Assembly (NCBI GenBank): GCA_010093515.1
Contig: MU001684.1
Location: 83,503 to 147,502 of the forward strand
Length of the DNA stretch: 64,000 nucleotides
Source of the DNA: Lineolata rhizophorae
Taxonomy: Eukaryota; Ascomycota; Dothideomycetes; Lineolatales; Lineolataceae
Direction of reading: 5' to 3'
A program made the translations under genes and the position numbers. The stretch's first letter is position 1; every line of letters starts with the position of its first letter. Shown here one piece after another: positions 45,078-59,794 of this stretch. The notes beneath the pieces are model-generated. The model ran no database searches, was not told the DNA's origin, and was given only the letters and a program-made list of their open reading frames with translations.

Positions 45078-46499
45078 CTACAGGATCCCCGAATCTTTTA
45101 GTGCGTTCTGGAGGATCGTCTCCTTCACCGCCGCAAACACCAAGCGAATATTCGATGTATCGGTTGCCTGTGTGAGACTGTTTTTCTGTTAGCGTGACGC
45201 CGGATCGGGGACCGCGATGAAGCACATACTGAGGGTAGAGATTCAGATGCGCTCGGTTGACTTGGTTGAACCGCCATAGCAGGTATTTGGCCGCGCGGTT
45301 TACGTCGTTTCCACCGGAGTAGTCCGGAAAGTAATTCCCGAGAGGTGACCGGGAGAGCTTGGCTTTGAAGAGATCGACCTTGTTCAGGAATAAGATGATG
45401 CTAGTCCTCATGAACCATCGTGAGTTCACGACTGAATCGAACAACACCAAACTCTCCATCATCCGGTTCTAATAATGCACCGTTAGCCCACGAAACATCT
45501 AGCGGTGAACCTGCACGGAGCTCCTATACCTGACTGCTCTCTTCTAGAAGCACCTGGTCATATTCGCTCAAGGCAACGCAGAAAATGATCGACGTGACGT
45601 TTTCGAAACAATGTATCCATTTCTTCCGTTCGCTCCTCTGGCCACCGACATCAAACATGCTATGGCGGGTGAGTGCTGTCAGTCCAGGCCTTCGCAACCG
45701 CTAAGTCGAGGGCGATACGCACTGTATGCTCAGTTGACCCATCGAGAACCTGGTCTCGTATATGCCGGTCGTCTTTGTTCGCGCTCGCAAAACGTCTGCT
45801 TCTATAGGGGTGTATTCGGGAGAGGCGATGCGGCTTACTTCGTCGAAGAAACTGCGGCAACGGTCAGTACAAAAGACGTTCCTGCAGGTGGCTCGTGGCA
45901 CGCGGGAATGTTCCATACTAAGGCGCCGAATCCATGAGATAGAACTCGCTCTGGTGCTCCATCACCCGGGCAATGCACGGGTCTCGCCATATTGAACTGA
46001 CGGCCCTGCCGACCTCGAACTCTAGCGGCTTCTCGGGGTCCGGATCAACGGTGTAATCCATCAGGTAGTCGCAGAACCCGGCGTTGCCTTCGTTTTCCGG
46101 TTCGATGTCGAATTGGCGCATGGCACCTATTAGCGACTTTGCGCAGTCGATAACATTCTTGTATATTGTGAGCCGGTACATAGCCAGCTCTTCCTGCGTG
46201 TAGCCATTCTGGTGGATGATTTTCATCTGCTTCACGATGGTCGACTTGCCGCTCTCGCCGGAACCTGCAACGAATGAAAAGCGTTAGACACGCGCGATGC
46301 GGAACAGATGACACACGACCCGTCGTACACGCTCCCGCGAGCTTCTCAAGCGAGGGCGGGCGCGGGCAAACCTACCCAGCAGTAGTATCTTGCATTCTCG
46401 CCGCAGGCGTCTGGAGTCTTCCTCTAACTTCCGGTCAATCGCTTGGCTGCGCTTCTTCTGCTCCGAGTCCTCACTCGCCGTACTCATGCACGACCCCAT
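45078..46499 (-). CDS. gna-3: Heterotrimeric G-protein alpha subunit, GNA-3/GanB/MagA class
   Basis: Membrane-associated GTP switch upstream of adenylate cyclase. Six exons: 46499-46376, 46264-45919, 45851-45723, 45659-45530, 45468-45230 and 45177-45078 (introns 111, 67, 63, 61 and 52 nt), giving 355 aa, the standard length. Gly2 in MGSCMS is the N-myristoylation site, with Cys4 a likely palmitoylation site. Motifs: GSGESGKS (42-49, P loop), RARTKTTG (about 179-186, switch I with the ADP-ribosylatable Arg), [12 protein letters not shown] (203-214, switch II with catalytic Gln207), NKVD, and the C terminus KDSGIL. The lack of Cys at the fourth position from the end excludes the pertussis-toxin-sensitive group [11 protein letters not shown] and CKILLLG match the GNA-3 group closely. 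It is divergent from the Hog1-type MAPK gene across a 5.4-kb spacer. Regulation in related fungi is by carbon/nutrient signals. Confidence 0.95.
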
Positions 46500-49400
46500 C
46501 GTGGCGGGGAGTTGCGATCCGCCGCGATGCACGATGGCAACAAGTACGGCTCGGCAGGACGCTCGGCCTGGCGCTCGACGGAGATGACGGAGCGGGGATG
46601 GAAATCGATGGAAGAGGAGCCGGCCGGCGACGCGAGATAGATGGGTCGGTAAGAATGATGATGATGATAAAATACAGCTGGCGAGGCTGAGAAGGGCGGG
46701 CGGGCCGGACCCAGGGATCTGCGCGCGTGCGGGTTTGGGCGCAAGGCGAGCGGGAAAGCGAACGAGCTGCGGACGGGCGCGCGCGTATTGTTTGCGTCGG
46801 GTCGGTTCGAGGGAGCGGTGGCTCGCGGCGTGCGCAGGCGAGATGCAGACGAGCGCTGGCGGCCGGCGGCGTCGGGTCTCCGAGGCGTCGAGGGACGAGC
46901 GAGGTCGCAATTGCTGGCGGGGGGCGGTTCGCCGGTCCGTCCGCACTTTGGGGGTGCAGCGGCGGCGGTGACGGCAGCAGAGACGGCGGAAGGCACGGGT
47001 TTCCCGCCACAGGGTCCTTGCGGGCCAGGGATTGGGCAGGCGCGGGACCGGCGAGACGCGGTGGGCGGACGCCCGGGCGAGGAGCGGGCTGGAGCGCAGC
47101 GAGAGGCCGCCGCTGGAGGCTGCCGGGGCGCGGAGGGCGAGGGCGAGGGCGAGGGCGGGAGCGAGAAACGACGGCGAGCGGGCGAGGGCGAAGGCGCAGC
47201 GGGCGCGTTTAGAGGGAGAGGTACGGGCAGGTGCCGGTTGGCGACGAGTGAATGGGTAAGCAGGTCCAAGGCGGTGATGTGCAGCAGCGTTCCCTGCCGT
47301 TTCGCGTGGACTGGAGAGTCTGTGCACGCCTGCCTTGCGCCAGCTCGAAATCCCCGCGAGCTGAGGGACGGCTCAGAGGCGTGTTCGGCCGCGGGAAAGG
47401 GAGAAAGGGAGGCGGGGAGCTGGCGGCAAGCTTCGGGCCGCGCTGGGGTGGGTGTGCGATGGGAGAGACGGGAAGGATGTAGAGGGAGAGAGAGAGAGGC
47501 GTGCAGTGACGGAGGCGAGGGCCGGCCGCGAGGAGGAGATGTTCGGGGGGCCAACAGCAGCGTGGGCGGGAGGGCCGCGAGGTGGCCGACGATGGGGACG
47601 GCCCCGGGGAGGCTGCTGCCGCGGCACAGGCAGCGGGCGGCGGGCGGCGGGCGGCGACTAGCAACAACAGCGCACACGCGCACAGCTAGCTAGCCTTCCG
47701 CCGCCTCCTCCTCCCCCTCCGCAAAAGCCGTGCGCGTCCCGGCGCACCGTGCCAGCTCGAGCTCGCCCGGCTGCCGCAAATATACGCCGGCGCTCTCCAG
47801 CTGGTGCTATCCAGGCGCGTACGGCGCCGGGTCTGCTGTCATTCTCGTGCTCCAGCCGCAATGCTTTGAGTGCCCAAGGAACGGAATGCTACGCAGCGAG
47901 AGCACCAGCTAAACCGCTGGACGAGGCTCTCCGCCCCAAGGCAAAAAAGACACCCCCGTCCGATGTATCCCGTCCGTCCGTCGTGGCAGCGCCTTTATTG
48001 CGGTCCGGTCTGGCTTTGATACCGTCTGCCTCGCCCGCCGCCCGTGACCGCGCCGATCCAAGCGCCGGCGCCGGACGCCGGCTGGCTGCCCCGGGCGGCG
48101 CCTGCCATTGGCCGGGCGCCGGGCGGTGCCTCCACCCTGCCACCTTCCGCTCTCCACATGGCCTGATGGCCCGGCCCCGGCCAAGCCGTCAGGCCTTTTG
48201 CTTTTTATTTGCCTCCCTCAGCCAACCTGCCTATAATGCACTAAACAATCACCGACCAATATATCACCGCCGTCGACTCGCCTTTCCTTCCACATGTCAA
48301 CTGCGCTTTTGATGGCCATCTCTTCGAGTATCCGTCGGCGAGAGAGAGAGCCTCGAACCTCGGCCCTCGAACTATTCGATCGCCCAGGCCGATCTTTATA
48401 TGTACGGTACCCGCCTTCTCCAATCCTCCTAGTTGCGCCGCCACGGTTGGACAGTGGACGGCGTTTGCGGAAGCGACACAATGGCTTAGCTGCGACCGTT
48501 TGAGTTTGCCGTATATTGTCGGCGCCGCCCACGTACCGCGTGTTGGAAGCGCCGTTTCTTGACGCAATGTTTCGCGTTCCCCTAATTTCAATATTGAATG
48601 CAGGCCAAGCCCGTCAATTCTAGGTAGCATCGAAAGAGAGCAAGAAACCAACGATGGACGTCTTCAGTGTGTGGCCACAAGCTCGCCCCCCCGCAGGGTC
48701 CCTCTTGGCTGCAATACAAAGCGACATCGATCTCCAGGCGCACCCGAGACGCTAAGGGATCGGATCGTCTGCTGGCTTTCGCCCGGGTTCCCGAACCAGG
48801 CACGCAACAAAGAACCAAGCGTCCGCCCGCTCGCACCTGTGCCCCGCGGTCTCGCGCGCGCGCGATTGTTTACTACTGCAATCTCGATGCTGTAGCAGCT
48901 GTCTCAGGTGTAGCACATGAAATGCAGTTTCCGCCGGCTGGCACGGCGGCAGAGACCGAGAAGGGGTTTCGGCCGCGTGTGCAAGACACCATCACCACTA
49001 AAACTACCACCACCTCGAGTTACTCACTCTGTTCCGCCCTGGGGGCTTTGTTAATTGTTACCCGCCCGCCCTTGTCGAATCAGCGACAATCCACGGCCCC
49101 GTGTCTTGGAGATCGCCGGGCATCCGAAGGAAAAGGTAATGATGCTCCCAGTGAGCTCTGGACATCGCATCGAGCTTTGGGGCCATTTCTCCCTTGAAAC
49201 GAGCTTGCACGGCTGCTCTGAGGAACACCTACCTGAACGGGCAATTTCGCCTACGACGCTTTGCCTCATGCTTGGCGAGGCGGGAACGTCCTGCTGTCCT
49301 GTTGTAACTGCTGGTGGGAGACGCGGTAAGCGCCCGGACTCCAAGCCTCTTTCTACTGTCGCGGTACTCTGCACCGTTCCCCCCGACGCTACGGCCGTGT

Positions 49401-51866
49401 TCGTGGCCCGCCCTGACAGCAGGCGGCAGCGACACGCCGAAAACAACAACCCGCACCCCGCAGTCTGGTCGTGAAGGGTGTGTAGGTATGCATGCGCCGC
49501 ATTCGGACACGAAAGCGTTCGCCGAGGAGCGCTCGCAATGCACGCCGTGCCTGAAACCGTTCTAGCGGGACGGAGCGACATGCGGATGTTCGGCGTTTCT
49601 CCCCTCCCCCAACGAGGGGCCGAGGACCCGAGGGGCCGACCCTCCTTAGGCACTAGGCCTCGATGCTTAGCCCATTGCTGAAGCTACCACCAACAGGTCC
49701 AGAGTGCACCCTCACGTAATCGCTCTGCGCTGCCTTCCGTTCTACCACATGGGGGGAATTGATGTGCCCAGCTCTCAGCCTATCACGGCGCGCAGACCCC
49801 ACGCTTCTCCCGCCGTGCCGGCGTTGGGCTCGGGTACTGAAGCATTCCTCGCGCAAGATGGAGCGAAGGCTTTTCGAAGCGCAATCATTCCGTTCATGAT
49901 GGGGGCCAACCGAGGGTTAAAGCGCAAGCAACTTGACGCCGGAGCGGAAAGCCTCCTGGCCCGCACTAACTGTAAGGCGCCGTCCGGGCACCAAGCTGGT
50001 GTTCTCCTTGCGCCAAAAGGGATAGGCGTCCCTCGATGATATGGACTTGAAGTTAGCACCGTAGTGGTGGCGGCGGTCATGGGAGTACTAGGATCGACCG
50101 TAGGTCCCCGTGGCCGGCTACGGCGCGATGGCAGCCGCTACATACTGCGTACGACACGACCAAACGGATCTACATACTACGTACATACTTCAGCCGCACG
50201 TGTGATGAGGACATCGGAACCGAAAGCTTATACCGAGTACTAAAAAACACGACTAGCACCCTTCGCCAAATACAGGATACATACACCATTTTAAGTTTTT
50301 CTTTGGTTCTCCTGACGCCTTGGGCATTCGCTTTAACGCGAAGCGTTCCATGGGTCGCGGGAGTGGTAAGGAACAGTTAGAAATGGAATGAGGGGTAGAA
50401 AAGTATCTCGAAGTGAGACCAAGCACTCCTCTGGGAGAAGTCGCGATACCGTTTGCGGGTATTGTGCGTGTGCGGGTGCGAGTGGGATGCTCGTTGGTAC
50501 TAACGTTTCATTATGTATTTCTCTTTTCTTTCAGTGGCTGGTTATCGGGCCATCACGGGCTCTGCAGCTTGCCAGCTGGAGCGAGGGCGACCCGTTATCG
50601 TGAGCCGGTTCTAGGTCCGGCGGGCGGGGCACCGCGCAGCTGCGCGACTCCGCCCGCGGCGGCGGCCCCGGCGGCCGATGGGGCGCACGGGGAACAAGAC
50701 ATGGACAATTGCAAATGGGCGCCCCCAAATGCGATACGGCCTCGATCTGGCGGGGGCCCAGCTCGGACCCCAAGAGCCCAGCCCAGCCGTGGCCAGCAGC
50801 CACGTTTTGCGAAGTGACGTTAGTCGCGATACTGCCCGGTTTTCGCGCGCCCAGGTAGGGCGCCAGGCCACACAGGACGGGCCTTTGCGACAAGTCAGTG
50901 ACATCCCCCGCCTCCGCCTCAGCAAAGGAGCGGAGCTGCCCCTCTGCCTCGCCCTCCCTCCTCCCTCTCTCTCTCTAAAAGCCCGTCGTCGCTCCCCAGG
51001 CCCGGCTCCTCGTCGCGCTCCCACCTCGTTCGCGCTGCCTCTGGCAATTTCGTCGGCCGTCCCCTCTTGGCGTCGCCGAGTGCTCCAGCGAACGCCGCCA
51101 ACCAGCGCTCGCCCACGCGCCTTCCCCTTGCCCCGCCCGCCGCCCGTCGCGGCAACGATCTCCCTCACTCAGGCCCGGCTTCCGCCAGTCCCGCCCGCCG
51201 CTCTCCCGCACCATTCGTCGCGCCACGTCGGGCCCAGCCGAATTGAGGCTTTACCCTCACACCCGCTTCTGCCACCCGCCGGAGCAATCCCCCCCCTCTC
51301 GCTCTCCCTCACTCCCGGTCCCTTTGCAGCCCTGGCCCCGAAGCCCTGGCCGATCCCGTTAGGCTTTCTTCCGACCTATACGTACCTGTACGTGTGCCGC
51401 TGCCCGAACAAGTTGTCCCACCCTTCGAATTGCCCTATTCCATCCAATCCCCTCAGAGTTTAGCCCGCCACCCTTCATCCCTGGCGCCAATGAAGAGCCC
51501 TGGTTCCGACTGACAAGAAGAACCTTTCTCCTCGGCGTCGTCTAGGCCTCTCGTCGAGTCCCTTCGACGGCTGACCGCAACCGCCACGCGCGCGTCTCCC
51601 TTCTGACTACGCCGGCATCACCTCCAGACTTGGTTCCCTCGCAGAGCTCCAAAGACCCGCACGCCCAAGGAGACGGCATTGCCGGACCAACAACTTCCCT
51701 CTACCCAAGAACCGCTTAGTCCCTGCATTTTTAAAACTTCTCAAGAACTCGCCGCCTCATCCGCATTCCTCTGCGCTGCTCCCTTTCGCCGTTTGTCTGC
51801 GCCTGCGCCCCGGTGCCCACCGTCTAGCGTGCTCCACCGCCAACTCCTCCATAACCACAGCTCATC
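46500..51866. promoter_or_regulatory. 5.4-kb divergent upstream region between G-alpha and Hog1-type MAPK
   Basis: No supportable gene lies between the two start codons. The large stop-free minus-strand frames at 46284-47683 result from high GC and give Pro/Arg/Ser-rich nonsense. The segment just before the MAPK (50940-51860) is strongly pyrimidine-rich (CT blocks), typical of fungal promoters and long leaders. Three stress-response-like pentamers (CCCCT at 49601, AGGGG at 49615 and 49631) are clustered, but 2.2 kb from the MAPK start. TAC-type motifs occur at 50139-50190. Confidence 0.5.
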
Positions 51867-53568
<1,702 letters not shown>

Positions 53569-55358
53569 TGCTACCTTCAGTGACGCTAGTGGCGGAAAGG
53601 CGGGGCAGTCTTCTCTCGGACGGAGTTGGGAATTGAGGTCGGAATATGCAAAGCGGCCGGGCGGGGGAGTGGCTGGGTGGCTCAAGGTGATGATACGCAT
53701 CGATTTGGTTGGGTCATGCATAAAGGTGATGACGTCGGTGCTAGCGAAGTGTTCTCTCTGTCTCCCTATACTCTTTTGGCCCTTGCTCGTGCGCGTTGTT
53801 TTAGACCGGGCCGGGGAGAGGTTGGGACTGAAGATGAGGCTTGCTTGTGGCTCATTTATTCATTTTCCTTTCCTTTCCCCTTTTCCTTTTTGGATTCGAC
53901 CACGAAGTTTCTTGGGTTGGTTTGGTTGGGATGGAAAGGAATGAAGGGGAAACGGAATCGAGCCGCAGATGAAGCGGTGCATACCAACTATGTGGGATTT
54001 GGCAAGGGGAGCGGATGGGAGATGGCAGGCAAAGCAAATCAATGGGTTCTTACGGCGTCCTCTTTTGTCCACGAGCGGATGATACGATACGGTACAGTGC
54101 GGCACTGTACGGCACAGCACGGAATGGGTATGGTAGGTTCTTTTTTTTTTTATAAAAAAAAGACTGAGTGTGCGCGTGCAAGACTCTTGTTGCTACGAAG
54201 TTTCTCCTTCCCATTAACCAGGTCCCAGAGCCCGGGGGAGTACGGGTGGGGATGTCTGGGAACGTCTATCTCACTTGTTGGCATTAAATCGAATTCTGGA
54301 AGGGGCAACGGGGCAACGAACAGGAGCGCGCGCATGTACTCTCTGGCTAGAAGAAGCAATACAATTCTTATACCAGGTTAGAAAATGGGGAGGGTTTGTG
54401 GGTTTGTAGTGTATGATGAGGTGACGGGCGGTCTTGTTTTGAGAGCACAGATGTAGAATTGATTCTCAAATTTGCGTTCCGTTTATAGTGGATTGCAGGC
54501 ATTTCTCACTCACTTGGAAGTTAAGATGGCTACGCTTCCTCAATGTGACTAGCTCCCGTGAAAACAAGAATTCGCACGCACCATCTCACTCCAGAATGGT
54601 GCGCGCCGCAGTGCTGGACGTCTCGGTGCTGCTGCCGTTGTACAACGTACCAACGGACCCCGCCCGGAATCGGCCTAGCGCGATAGGGCTGACCTTGGTC
54701 CTGGGAGTCTCGAGAACCCGGCCCCGGCCCGCCCGCCCTCTTTGTCTTTTCTCTCTCTCGCACACCCACACTCTTTCTCTCGGCTCCGCAGATCACCGCC
54801 ACTACCGCCACTATCCCCCCACCCACAACCAGCCCGAACCTCCACGGCCTCGCGACGCGCCGACGACGGCCGACGGACGGGCCGCAGTCCACCGATCGAC
54901 CCCGAGGAGGAGCGCGGGCAACGCGCCCCGGACGCGGAACGCGGCGCGGCTGCGAGGGCCATGCGGCGTGCCATCGGGGCGGGAGGGCAGACGAATCGTT
55001 GCGATCGCGCCGTTTAGAACCTGGGCAGGGGCAGGCTGGGCCGGCGCACGGATTGGGCCGGGCTCGGTTGGTTTGGCCTGGTTGGTATATCTAGGCGGGC
55101 GTGTCGGGGCTTTGAAGGTGGGCTGTGGGGGACGTTCGTGTCTGTCCAAGCCGGGCTCGAGTCTGCGACGCCGAAGCTGTGTGTGGTGGAGGTAGATTCG
55201 GGATCGCCTTGGCTTTGGTGACGGGGACGTTGGTTGCCTGGCTAACTCGGCATAGCTGGACGGCCGCCTCGACTCGCATTATTCTTCGCCTTCTTCTTTT
55301 CTGTCCCCTTGTCTTTTTTTTTTTTTTGTTTTTTGGAAGACACAATATCCTTGCAACA
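53569..55358. other. Intergenic, 1.8 kb: MAPK 3' flank and Avl9 promoter
   Basis: The first 700 bp are T/G-rich like a fungal 3' UTR and flank. No gene is supported. The final 600 bp are C/T-rich and should hold the Avl9 promoter. A poly-T/A pair lies at 54141-54161 and a poly-T run at 55315-55327. Confidence 0.5.
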
Positions 55359-58300
55359 ATGCCGCGCCGCGGGACACCGCCGTTCCAGCCCATCGTCTGC
55401 GTCGTCGACTTCCACCATGCCCGGTACGTGTGCTATCGCCTAACCACCGCCCCACCTAGCTAGTTCCGTCGAGCCGCTGCCATTGGCGCCCCTGTAGTCG
55501 AGCGAAATGCGGAATTGGGCGCCATTGGAACACGAGGCATCAGTCCGACCACGAAGGAGGACAACGGTGATGAACAGGCAAGGCTAACATGGACGATTTC
55601 GCGCGCGCGATTGTAGAGGCCCCGAAGTCGAGACGTGGCTCGGCGTGGACGAGGGCTCCGATCCGGCCTCGGAGAACGAATGGCCGCTGCTGCCCTTCAT
55701 GGCGCTGTCGGACGGCGCGCACGCGTACGTCTTTCCACCCCTCATCTACACGCTTTTCCCTCTGTCCTTCTTTCGTCCCGATTGCCGGTGGCAACAGCAA
55801 CAGCAGCAGAAGCAGAAGCAGCAACGAGCTAACCCGCGCCCGGTTCCGGACCACCCCGCTCCTCAGCGCCACCGAAGACTTCTCCTACTTCACGCTCCGG
55901 CAGGAGGCGAGCCGCAAGGACGAGACCGGCTCTGCCACCGCCCACCCCGCGACGTCGCTGTTCGGCATCTCGTGCACGCGCCAGATGGACGCGGCGGGGT
56001 TGATCCGGCGCCCGCCTGAGGTGACGCGCTCAACGGTGCAGAAGGCCGTCGTGGTCATCACGGATAGCCCGCATTACTTTGGGCAGTTGAAGGAGAAGCT
56101 GAGCGTGGTGACGACGGCGTGGTTCGCGCAGAGGTACGTTGGAGGGGTTGGAGGGGTTGGAGGGGTGATTGTGCAGGCGTAACAATTTGGGCAAACATGT
56201 GTTTTGAGGGTGGACAGGAGTTGTGGCTAGGGATGTTTGGGGTGCGACTGAATCAGAAGGCTAATACCCGATGCCTTTGTTGTAGGGATTTTACGGACTT
56301 GGAAATCTTGCAGGTGAGTTTTTGGATCGCGTTGGGAGGTTGAGAAGATGTGCTCACGACAGCTCACAGAGATTCCAAGAGAGCCTTGCGAAAACTTTCA
56401 AGGATATGGAGGATGAGAGAGACCAGTACTTTGGTAAGTCAGTCAACTTATGCCTTTGTTTGCGCTCGCGAGTCATTGTCGTGTCTGACGAGACTGACCT
56501 CCTCAGGCCTTTCACTCCGCGAGCTTATCCACGAGTTCAAACATCAAACCCTAGTGCTTTTCAAGTGCGCTTTACTGCAACCAAAAGTATATATTATATC
56601 TTCAATGTACAGATCGCCCCAACGGTGTGCCCGGCGAGCTGACGGCGACCGCAGATGCTCTTCTTTGGATCTCACTGCGAAAAGCTTTGCATGATTCAGT
56701 TCTCGTTAATATCTTTAATTCCCGGCCTAATCCGCAACCTGCAAGACTGCGCGGATCCCACGTTTAATTCGTACGAAGACGAGCTCGAGATGCCGACGTC
56801 GCTAAAGACGAGCGAACGCGCTTCATGTAGGAGCTCACTCATCGTTCTAATAGTGACGTGAGCTTTTTGCTGACGGATTGCTGCAGTACTGTCATATATG
56901 GGTCTGCCTTTGCAGCTTTTTGGAAAGGTCGGTAGCTCATTTTGATTTTGCGAAATATTCTTCTAACGAATTTCTAGGGAAGCCTGTTCGGACCCTACAC
57001 TCCGCTACAGCAACTCGACCTCCTTGCCGACTACGGGACAAAGTCATATATCGTTGGATCAACGAACTCTCTATTGCTACAACAGAAAGACCGTTATAGC
57101 GATATACTGATAAACGTGAGTGCTGGACGGCGTAACGTACCCCATAAAGTCTGAGGTCAAGAGCTCAAATTATTCATTTTCAAAAGCTTGACGAAGATAC
57201 GATAAATATTTCGTCTACATCTTTGCGCGCAGCTCTTACCCTGTCTACGCCCGATCGACGATGGATAGATTTCTTGACTCAGGCCGTGAATGAGACGTGG
57301 GATGAGTGTAAGTGACATTGAACTTGAGCATGGGAACCTCAAATGCTAAACGCGTCATCGCAAAGCGAACCCGACCCGGCCCAAAACGATGGGCTATAGC
57401 GGAAGCGAAGAATTCATTCGCCTTCAATTCGAGGAATACCTTCTCGCCCTGCTCTCATCGGTGAAGTATAGGCTTTACGTCGAGAAGCACAAGGACGACC
57501 CGAAAGCGCTGCTCTCGGAAGTGGAGGGCGACCCGGCCAACGAGTTCGGGGCGGACTGGGTCCACGCCTGGACGCAGACGGAGAACTTCCGCATCTTCAA
57601 CAAGTACACTGACTCGCACCTCTTCGACATCGTGGAGCCGTGCCACCCGTGCAGCGGCGGGCTCACCATGGACGACGTCCAGCGACGCGTCGCGCAGCAG
57701 ATCTCGGAGCTCCACCTCGACGAGCGCTTCCAGACGGGCCGCGAGGTGCTCGGCAAGCACCTCGCCACCGGCCAGAAGAAGGTCTCGTCCGCCTTCAACA
57801 ACCTGTGGGCCGACATCGAGCAGATGCGGGAGGCGCAGCGGAAGAAGGCGGCCGAGGCGGCGGCGGCGGGCGGGACTGGCTCGTCTCCTCCTTCGCCCGT
57901 CGACCGCACGAGCGGCGGACCGGGCAAGTGTACGTTTCCGCGGTGGAGTCTCTTATACCTTCCAATCCCATCAAATAGTACCATTTTGCTTGTTTCTTCT
58001 GCTCCTCTGCCTCTAGCCTCCCTTTTTATCCTTTTGGTCGCTGCGCATGGATGATCTAACCAAACGCATTCGCCCGCAGTCTCTCGCGCGCCGGACCTCT
58101 CAGGCGCCCAGGCCTCGGTCCAGGCCGCCGGCACCCGCGCCGGCGCATACCTGTCGTCGTGGGGCACGTGGGCGGCCGAGAAGCGCAAGGGCTGGGGCCG
58201 CTCGGCGTCGAGCACGGCGTCGACGCCCCTTAGCTCGCCGCCGCTGCCGGCTGATGAGAAAGGGGCCGACAAGGGCGGGCGGAGGTTGTCGGCCGCGCTG

Positions 58301-58564
58301 GGCGAGCGCAGAGGCGGCGGGCCGAGCGTGCTGAGCCCGAGCGCGCTGAGCCCGAGGGGCAGCGTGGCGTCTTCGGTGGGGAGCCCGCCACCGCTGGGGC
58401 AGGGCGAAGCGGACGGTAGGGCGTCTTTGTCCAGGGCGGGGACGAGGGAAAGCGTAGGGAGTCTGGCGGGGGTGGTGGGAGAGGGAACGAGGGAGAAGAG
58501 GGATGAGAGGCAGGTGGCAGAGGGGAGGGCGTCGATGGGCAGCGGGGAGAAGAGTAGTTCGTGA
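55359..58564 (+). CDS. avl9: Avl9, late secretory pathway DENN-domain protein
   Basis: Protein of exocytic traffic from the Golgi, probably an exchange factor-like regulator of Rab/Arf GTPases. Twelve exons: 55359-55423, 55617-55724, 55867-56133, 56286-56313, 56370-56433, 56507-56586, 56655-56826, 56887-56927, 56978-57115, 57187-57307, 57366-57929 and 58080-58564 (total 2133 nt), giving 710 aa. The N-terminal part reads IVCVVDFHHARGPEVETW, then LLPFMALSDGAHA and EDFSYFTLRQE, then ATSLFGISCTRQ, a strict Avl9 signature. The middle contains MLFFGSHCEKLCMIQFSLISLIPGL and LLADYGTKSYIVGSTNSLL. The tail is Ser/Gly-rich low complexity. The 1-nt phase at the exon 11/12 joint uses a strong GTACGT donor; a GTGTAC donor 3 nt upstream is out of frame. 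It is the most intron-rich gene here. Confidence 0.93.
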
Positions 58565-59327
58565 GAGGCAAGATGCACGGCGAGCGATGACGTGGTTGGA
58601 TGGGTCGGCGGAGGGCGGAATGCAAGGCAGGACGTCATGTCGACGAGGTTGCATGCGACGTCGGCATGCTATATTAGAATCATGACGAATAGACGAATTC
58701 ACATCGTATAATGCGTGGTTAGTAGTGCACGTTGGTATACTAGATGTACCTATGCGGAGAGTTTGAGCTGGACGTGGGCACATCATAGGCATGTGTGACA
58801 CCAATAGGCGATGATGAGAATAAGAGACCAAAATCATTCTGTTATCCCGTAGGGTGCGTACAACCCCGAAACAGATCAACGCTCATCCAAAGTTCTTTGA
58901 GAACTCGACAAGATTTTCTCGGTATGGTGGACCGTCATAATGCCAATTTACCCTTCGAGTATAAACCACCCGTCGCAGCAGCTGACTGGCTTTCCAAGCT
59001 TCTATCCTTTGGCAGACAGTCTTAGGATCTTAGAAAGCGCAGGTAGTTGGGTAGATCGGAGCATGGCTGCGGAAGCCCAGACCACGCATGGGCACGCACC
59101 CATGCCCAAGCCGTGGGCCGGGCCTCGGGCCCTCAGTCGGCCCTTTCGACCCAGCGGCCCGGGCCGATGCTTTCCGTCGGCGCCGAACTCTACGTAGTAT
59201 GTAACCGGCCGCCAAGTCACATACACATTCAGCGCCGCGCACAGGCATCCCGCACCGCCGCGCATCGCTCGCGCGTCGGATTGCAGGCATGCACCTAGGT
59301 AGGCAGCAAGTAAACCGCGCCCCGGCG

Positions 59328-59532
59328 CGGCCCCTTGCGTGGATCAGAGCCGCCGTCGCCGCGGCGCGCGGTCCCCGCGGCGGCCCGCCCGCGCCCGCCC
59401 GTGCGCGTCCCACGGCGCGTCCGGGTGCGCGATGTAGTTGGCCAGCAGCGGCTGCTCGGCGTCGACGAGGGTCGAGAGCCCGGAGGGCCGGGCTGGGCGG
59501 CGGTCGGCGGCGGGCTGCACGTCGGCGAGGAT

Positions 59533-59566
<34 letters not shown>

Positions 59567-59763
59567 TCGTCGTCTTGGCCTTCGTCGTTGGCGTTGGCGT
59601 CGGCGGTGGCGTCCTCGATGCCGAGGAGGACGTCGTCGCCGGATTGCCAGCTTGGCGCCGGCCGAGGAGGAGGCGGCTGTCTGCCGTGGACGCGCCTCTC
59701 GTGGTGGTACGGTGCGAAGAGCTGTTGGTACTCAACGCTGCCGGCGGTGCCTCCGGCGGTGCT

Positions 59764-59794
<31 letters not shown>

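Noticed and set aside
46264-46499. G-alpha assigned to the pertussis-sensitive group I
   Set aside because: The C terminus is DSGIL without the Cys at position -4, and the N terminus matches the GNA-3 group.
46284-47683. Two long minus-strand frames (347 and 399 codons) upstream of and overlapping G-alpha exon 1
   Set aside because: They are Pro/Arg/Ser-rich products of high GC and read through the G-alpha first exon in the wrong frame.
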